Origin: JBBRZF01 sp038236965
Lineage (GTDB): Bacteria; Acidobacteriota; Terriglobia; Terriglobales; Acidobacteriaceae
Length of the DNA stretch: 31,030 bases
Direction: 5' to 3'
NCBI GenBank assembly: GCA_038236965.1
Contig: JBBRZF010000022.1
Span: 1-31,030 of the forward strand
Shown: positions 30,209-31,030 of the stretch, in pieces
Layout of the letters: each line of letters opens with the position of its first letter
Position numbering within the stretch: the stretch's first letter is position 1
The notes under the pieces: model-generated
Databases searched by the model: none
What the model saw: only the letters and a program-made list of their open reading frames with translations
What the model was told of the DNA's origin: nothing
Program-made: the position numbers and the translations under genes

Positions 30209-30360
30209 GATAAATGCCTATCTACTCTCTTCCATTTATCCGTGAAACGGATTAGTATCAACAGTTTGTGACGGGTTTGCACCGTAGCGTGTGCTAGTGC
30301 GGGAGATTGGCTGTGGGGTCCCGACCCGACATTAGTGCGTAAGCTCCTTCTTATTAAGAA
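30209..30360 (+). other. Structured leader upstream of the CCA gene
   Basis: Within 150 bases: GATAAATG/CATTTATC (30209-30216 with 30233-30240) around a pyrimidine-rich 16-base loop; ATCCGT/ACGGAT (30238-30243 with 30247-30252) around GAA, overlapping the first by 3 bases so the two exclude each other; a TAGC-GTGT-GCTA palindrome near 30286; GGGT/ACCC; and TTCTTA-T-TAAGAA at 30348-30360. No known riboswitch class was recognised. Confidence 0.4.
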
Positions 30361-30388
30361 CTTAGAGAGGCAAGGGACGTAGCCAGAC

Positions 30389-31030
30389 GTGGCCGACTAT
30401 ATCTACACAATGGAAACAAGGTTGACGCCCAACCAGATGAAGGGTGTCTCGCTGGTTCAAGACCTCGCCCGCGCTCAGGGCATGAACGTATACCTGACGG
30501 GAGGCGCAATCCGCGACATCGTCAGCGGATTCCCGATTCGCGATCTCGATTTCAGCGTTCAGGGCAACGCCCTCAAACTCCGCAAGGACTTGGAACGCGC
30601 TGGCGTCGTTATTCAGGGAACAGACGAGGATCTCCGCGTCCTTTTCGCTCTATTGCCAGGGAATGTTCGCGCCGAGATCAGCATGGCGCGTCAGGAAACC
30701 TACGACAAGCCCGGCAAGGGACCACAGATCTCGCAAGCCACGATCAATGAAGACCTTCGCCGTCGCGATTTCACCATCAACGCGATGGCCTTGTCGTTGA
30801 ATCCGGGCTCGCGCGGACTGTTGCTCGACCCCTTCAATGGCGTGGCCGATATCGAATCCAAGGTCATACGCATCCTTCACAATTACGCGTTCCTGGAAGA
30901 GCCGTCGCGCCTTATCCGCGCCACGCGCTTTTCTTCGCGCTTCCATTGGCAGTTGGAAGAACGCACGCAGTTGCGCTACGAAGCGGCAAAAGAAAACAAC
31001 TATATCGAGTACATCGCCAAGTCCTCTGTG
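30389..31030 (+). CDS. CCA-adding enzyme / poly(A) polymerase, 3' partial
   Basis: 214 residues visible, running off the right edge. Starts with GTG at 30389, giving M-A-D-Y-I-Y-T-M-E-T-R-L-T, the kind of N-terminus seen in related acidobacterial proteins; AAGGGA at about 30372 is a distant ribosome site. Class-II nucleotidyltransferase: G-G-A-I-R-D near residue 40 and R-D-L-D-F near 50 carry the metal-binding Asp pair, R-R-R-D-F-T-I-N-A-M-A is motif B and E-E-P-S-R-L-I-R-A-T-R-F is motif D. These enzymes finish tRNA 3' ends (CCA) or add poly(A); which one cannot be decided from this part. A 270-bp leader precedes it. Confidence 0.9.
   Translation, partial: MADYIYTMETRLTPNQMKGVSLVQDLARAQGMNVYLTGGAIRDIVSGFPIRDLDFSVQGNALKLRKDLERAGVVIQGTDEDLRVLFALLPGNVRAEISMARQETYDKPGKGPQISQATINEDLRRRDFTINAMALSLNPGSRGLLLDPFNGVADIESKVIRILHNYAFLEEPSRLIRATRFSSRFHWQLEERTQLRYEAAKENNYIEYIAKSSV

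Noticed and set aside
1..31030. tRNA, rRNA, CRISPR, phage or transposon features
   Set aside because: Scanned by eye for T-loop sequences, spaced repeats and transposase motifs; none found that hold up.

Overview
The window reads as ordinary chromosome of a mesophilic bacterium of moderately high GC, most probably an Acidobacteriota member (Terriglobia/Koribacter-like). That placement is an inference from the look of several proteins: the N-terminus of the CCA-adding enzyme, the secreted Ig plus PQQ-propeller protein and the TrbI-like glycine-zipper protein. No search was run. There are no transposases, phage genes, tRNA/rRNA genes or CRISPR arrays. Genes are tightly packed on both strands, and convergent pairs usually meet at a hairpin terminator.

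Layout. 1-2.2 kb: the 3' end of a membrane phosphoglycerol-transferase/LtaS-like gene, a HicB-like small gene and a Sel1-repeat gene. 2.3-3.3 kb: cysK on the minus strand. 3.6-7.2 kb: a large secreted Ig/beta-propeller protein overlapping a small secreted protein. 7.3-10.2 kb: pdxT, miaB, a bifunctional-nuclease (DUF151) protein and a small unknown. 10.2-12.5 kb: a secreted esterase and a secreted dienelactone hydrolase, divergent. 12.5-13.4 kb: a fluoride-resistance unit, consisting of a fluoride riboswitch, crcB/fluC and a DUF190 gene. 13.4-15 kb: an envelope protein with a glycine zipper and a lone receiver-domain response regulator. 15-18.2 kb: the classic dnaX-ebfC-recR operon on the minus strand. 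18.3-20.2 kb: a STAS anti-anti-sigma protein, then a minus-strand set of SRAP (abasic-site protein), a small unknown and a SET-domain methyltransferase. 20.2-22.7 kb: purQ and a three-gene ECF sigma / membrane protein / Spy-CpxP-like cassette. 22.8-25.6 kb: mgtE, a half-length AI-2E-family permease and yebC. 25.7-31 kb: a PagL-like outer-membrane protein, bifunctional ftcD, a PH-like/zinc-ribbon membrane protein, a secreted unknown and the start of a CCA-adding enzyme/poly(A) polymerase.

How the parts work together. The clearest regulatory unit is the fluoride riboswitch controlling crcB-DUF190. Its Shine-Dalgarno copies the sequence of one pseudoknot strand, which suggests a simple translational switch. 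The sigma/membrane/Spy-like cassette looks like an envelope- or metal-stress circuit built like CnrYXH, with its own sigma70-type promoter. Several genes (esterase, dnaX, SRAP, ftcD, perhaps the secreted protein near 29.2 kb) have a -10 box 7-11 bp before the start codon and no Shine-Dalgarno, so leaderless mRNAs seem common here. A matching 30-bp motif in two divergent intergenic regions and a 270-bp structured leader before the CCA gene are the least explained signals.

The only gene-poor stretch over 300 bases is 3258-3608, which holds at most one weak minus-strand reading frame.
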